Assembly: GCF_011065895.1 (NCBI RefSeq) | Contig: NZ_JAALCR010000031.1 | Span: 1 to 64,000 of the forward strand | Length of the DNA: 64,000 nucleotides | Origin: Paludisphaera rhizosphaerae | GTDB taxonomy: Bacteria; Planctomycetota; Planctomycetia; Isosphaerales; Isosphaeraceae | Reading direction: 5' to 3' | Program-made: the position numbers and the translations under genes | Notes under the pieces: generated by a model | Seen by the model: only the letters and a program-made list of their open reading frames with translations | The model's database searches: none | What the model was told of the DNA's origin: nothing | In this document: positions 61,504 through 64,000 of the stretch, piece after piece | Position numbering within the stretch: position 1 is the stretch's first letter | How the letters are laid out: every line of letters starts with the position of its first letter

Positions 61504-61509
61504 ATTATA
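61504..61509 (-). promoter_or_regulatory. Perfect -10 box upstream of modA
   Basis: Read on the minus strand, bases 61509-61504 give TATAAT. It lies about 55 bases before the modA start. A matching -35 box is not clear at the normal distance. A short CGG...CCG symmetry surrounds it, which could be a regulator site, but no ModE gene is in the window. Confidence 0.35.
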
Positions 61510-61714
61510 GCCCGACCTTCGATGATGGCGATGAGGTTGCGACCTGGCGTGATATCGGGTAAGAGGAATCGTCAGGCCGTCGCCGCGGCCTCCCACCTCG
61601 ACTTGATCCCGCGATGGGAAGCGGGAGACAATCTCCGGACGACGTCGCGCACGCTCGTCCCGACGCTGCAACGGCGCCAAGCCGCCTGAACTTCGAGGAA
61701 AGGCCCCGCCAAGG

Positions 61715-63187
61715 ATGAAGACGGAACAGTTTCTCCAGCACCACGGCATCAAGGGCAACCCGTTCAGCGAGGAAGACGCCCAGACCGACACCGTCTTCAA
61801 GCGGCGATGCCTGACGACGATCCACCACCCCGCCTGGAGCAAGGTCTTCGGCGAGCCGGAGAATCCCTCGACGGCCCTCGTCTTCGGCGAAAAGGGGAGC
61901 GGGAAGACGGCTCTGCGGCTGCAGATCACCTCGGAGATCGAGCAGTACAACCAGGCCAATCCCTCGGACCGAGTCTTCGTCATTTCGTACGACGACTTCA
62001 ACCCGTACCTGGACAACTTCCGATCGGCGACGCGGTCCTCCGACACGACCCAGGTGCTCAAGCGCTGGCAGCTTCAGGATCACATGGACGCGATCCTCTC
62101 GCTGGGCGTCACCCACCTGGTCGACCTGCTGACCTCGGACAAGGTGGATCTCTCGATCCTCAGCCTCGACCAGCGCCGCGACTTGCTCCTCCTGGCGGCT
62201 CTCTACGATTCCTCGACGGGCGAGCCGATCGAGCGGCGATGGAGTCGCTTGCGGCGTCGCTCGGGCTTCCGCCCGCTCTGGAGCCGTCGTGATCTGCAGA
62301 TCGGATTCGGGACCACGCTGGCCGTGATCGCCCTGGCCTACCTCTTCCCCGCTCTGCGGTCCTGGACGCTACTCCCCTGGCTTCTGGTTCCACTGGCGGC
62401 CGGCTGGCTTTACTGGGCCTGGCGGCTCGCCCGCGCTGAGTGGTACTCCCGCGACATCCGCCAGGGGTTGAAGGTCCTCAACCGCGACCCCTCTGCTCTA
62501 CGATGGGAACTGCTTTGGTTCAGCCCCACCGACCTCGGCGGCCAGCCCATGCCGACCGCCTCCAAGGGGCGAGCGGAAGAGCGATATGAACTCCTCCGGA
62601 AGTTCCAGGGGGTTCTCAAGACGCTGGGATACGGCGGGATCATCGTCCTCATCGACCGCGTCGACGAACCGCAGCAGATCGAGGGCGACCCGCGCAAGAT
62701 GAGGGCCTTGATCTGGCCTCTACTCGACAACAAGTTCCTTCGTCATCCCGGCATCGGCGTGAAGCTGCTGCTGCCAATCGAGCTTGCGTACTACCTGGAG
62801 AAGGAAGACAAGGAATTCTACGATCGAGCCCGGCCCGACAAGCTCAACATGATCAAGCCCCTGCGCTGGACTGGTCCCTCGCTCTACGACCTCGCCAGCG
62901 ACCGGTTGCGAGCCTGTCAGGCCACCCCATCGGAGGACGGCGACGGCGTCCGCCTCCGCGAGTTCATCGACGACACCGTCAGCGACGATTACCTGAAGGA
63001 ATCGCTGGGGAGTCTCCGCACACCGCGGCACCTCTTCAAATTCCTGCACCGGCTCGTCGAGGAACACTGTCATCGTCACACCGAGGACCAGCCTCGGTGG
63101 ACGATCGACTACGACACGTTCCGCACGACTTTCGCGTCGTACATGCGCGATCTCGACGCGTTCGACAGGGGCTATGGGCACGGTTGA
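61715..63187 (+). CDS. KAP-like P-loop ATPase with membrane hairpin
   Basis: A 490-residue ATPase. Walker A GEKGSGKT is at 58-65, Walker B GIIVLIDRVDEP at 308-319. Between them lie two membrane helices (about 196-213 and 216-236), the hallmark of KAP NTPases, where a membrane hairpin is inserted within the P-loop domain. The N-terminal region begins with GIKGNPFSEEDA. The C-terminal half is helical and charged. KAP proteins are linked to membrane-associated signalling or phage defence; no such role is shown. It is divergent from modA, 265 bases apart. Confidence 0.8.
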   Translation: MKTEQFLQHHGIKGNPFSEEDAQTDTVFKRRCLTTIHHPAWSKVFGEPENPSTALVFGEKGSGKTALRLQITSEIEQYNQANPSDRVFVISYDDFNPYLDNFRSATRSSDTTQVLKRWQLQDHMDAILSLGVTHLVDLLTSDKVDLSILSLDQRRDLLLLAALYDSSTGEPIERRWSRLRRRSGFRPLWSRRDLQIGFGTTLAVIALAYLFPALRSWTLLPWLLVPLAAGWLYWAWRLARAEWYSRDIRQGLKVLNRDPSALRWELLWFSPTDLGGQPMPTASKGRAEERYELLRKFQGVLKTLGYGGIIVLIDRVDEPQQIEGDPRKMRALIWPLLDNKFLRHPGIGVKLLLPIELAYYLEKEDKEFYDRARPDKLNMIKPLRWTGPSLYDLASDRLRACQATPSEDGDGVRLREFIDDTVSDDYLKESLGSLRTPRHLFKFLHRLVEEHCHRHTEDQPRWTIDYDTFRTTFASYMRDLDAFDRGYGHG

Positions 63188-63223
63188 CCTGACCCATCGC
63201 CCCGAGGAGTCTGGTTGAACGTC

Positions 63224-64000
63224 TCAGGCCCGGCCAGAGCGTCGCGAGGAACTCGCATCGACGGCCGGCGCCTCGAGACGGGTGGCGAGCGGGGCCGGCA
63301 AGGCGAGTCGCCGAAGATTCACGTGATCCGGTACGCTCGACAGGGCCATCCAGACGCCGTCGGCCGAGAAATCAAGCGTGCGGACCCAACCTGTCTCCCC
63401 ATCCAAGATTCCAGCCGAAGTCCCAGTCGTCGCATTCCAGAATCGGATGCGGTAGTCGGAACCGGCGGAAGCCAGCACACGCCCGTCGCGGGAAAACGTC
63501 AGGGCGTGCGTCTCGCGGTCCTCGGCTGGGCAGGTGGTCCGCAGGACGCCGGCGGCGACGTCCCAGATCTCGATCTGCCCAGAGTCGTCGTTCAGCCGGC
63601 TGACGGCGAGTGAGTCGCCCACGGGAGACATCGCCATCGTCAGGATCGGGCGTGAGGCGTCCTCAATCCCCGAGAAACGGGCGAGTGGACGTCCCTTTTC
63701 GAGGTCCCAGGTCTTGATAGCGCCGTCGAAACTGAGCGAGATCAGAAGGCGAGAATCCGAGGTGAACATCATCTTCCGTACAGCATCCTCGTGGCGACCG
63801 AGGATCGACGAGATACGTCCCTTCTCGGTGTCGACCATGTGAATCCTGCCGTCATATCCACCGAGCGCCAGAACTCGGCCATCGGGAGAGAACGCCAGCG
63901 CGCGACACGAACCGACGTCATTCAAGGTCTTCGGAGCGTCGTCTTCGCCCGTCCAGTTCCAGAGCGTCAGCCCCTCGATCCCCACAGCGGCGACGCATCG
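63224..64000 (-). CDS. WD40 repeat protein, 3' part (runs off the window)
   Basis: The reading frame stays open to the window end, so the start is outside; the visible 3' part is about 258 codons. At least five WD40 units are seen (for example ALAFSPDGRVLALGGYDGRI, MMFTSDSRLLISLSFDGAIKTWD, LTFSRDGRVLASAGSDYRIRFW). By analogy with the kinases at 17081 and 44067, the missing part could be a Ser/Thr kinase, but this cannot be told here. It is convergent with the KAP-like ATPase gene, 36 bases apart. Confidence 0.85.
   Translation of the reverse strand, partial: RCVAAVGIEGLTLWNWTGEDDAPKTLNDVGSCRALAFSPDGRVLALGGYDGRIHMVDTEKGRISSILGRHEDAVRKMMFTSDSRLLISLSFDGAIKTWDLEKGRPLARFSGIEDASRPILTMAMSPVGDSLAVSRLNDDSGQIEIWDVAAGVLRTTCPAEDRETHALTFSRDGRVLASAGSDYRIRFWNATTGTSAGILDGETGWVRTLDFSADGVWMALSSVPDHVNLRRLALPAPLATRLEAPAVDASSSRRSGRA

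Overview
The window reads as chromosomal DNA of a planctomycete, most likely of the Isosphaeraceae. The evidence is the high GC content and a gene set typical of that group: a DUF1592/1588 cytochrome protein paired with a DUF1552 protein, DUF1080 and DUF1570 secreted proteins, a small LEPR-XLL-like protein, ECF sigma factors beside Ser/Thr kinases, and kinases fused to WD40 propellers. The genus cannot be fixed from sequence alone. I saw no rRNA, tRNA, CRISPR array, insertion sequence or prophage.

Layout. 0.3-9.5 kb is mostly exported proteins (c-type cytochrome with PA14, DUF1552, propeller-phosphoesterase, esterase) interrupted by a 0.7 kb gene-poor gap. 9.6-10.3 kb holds an HNH nuclease with a small partner. 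10.4-17 kb is a minus-strand run: clpX, a membrane glycosyltransferase-like protein, a Tat-exported amidase and a secreted PHP-type hydrolase. 17-27 kb carries a kinase-WD40 protein, several exported proteins and an ECF sigma/kinase pair. 26.7-33.8 kb holds ribF, an orphan 619-residue protein, a STAS-FHA-STAS protein, a MoxR-type ATPase and an alpha/beta hydrolase. 33.9-37.3 kb is a phosphatidylcholine module: a phosphoethanolamine N-methyltransferase of the plant/Plasmodium type, an APC permease and a phosphatidylcholine synthase. 37.3-44 kb holds a UMF1-type MFS carrier and an HME-type RND efflux pair. 44-49.3 kb is a kinase-WD40 gene translationally coupled to an FG-GAP/ASPIC secreted protein. 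49.2-51.4 kb is a more AT-rich stretch with a small HTH protein, an unknown protein, a mini LEPR-XLL-like protein and several inverted repeats. 51.4-54.5 kb is a second ECF sigma/kinase pair. It is followed by a Xer recombinase, an MFS carrier, a membrane-anchored kinase, the modABC molybdate operon, a KAP-like membrane ATPase and the 3' part of another WD40 gene that leaves the window.

The strongest biological story is the phosphatidylcholine module. The methyltransferase keeps both residues of the Tyr/His dyad known from the Plasmodium enzyme, and the synthase matches the exact spacing of the Pcs-type CDP-alcohol motif. The second theme is signalling. Five Ser/Thr kinases lie within 42 kb, and four of them have a substitution in a core catalytic motif. 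Two are paired with ECF sigma factors, and one is coupled to a secreted calcium-binding-type repeat protein.

Many start sites were moved inward from the longest reading frame on the basis of ribosome-binding sites, signal peptides or family length. These choices are stated per gene.
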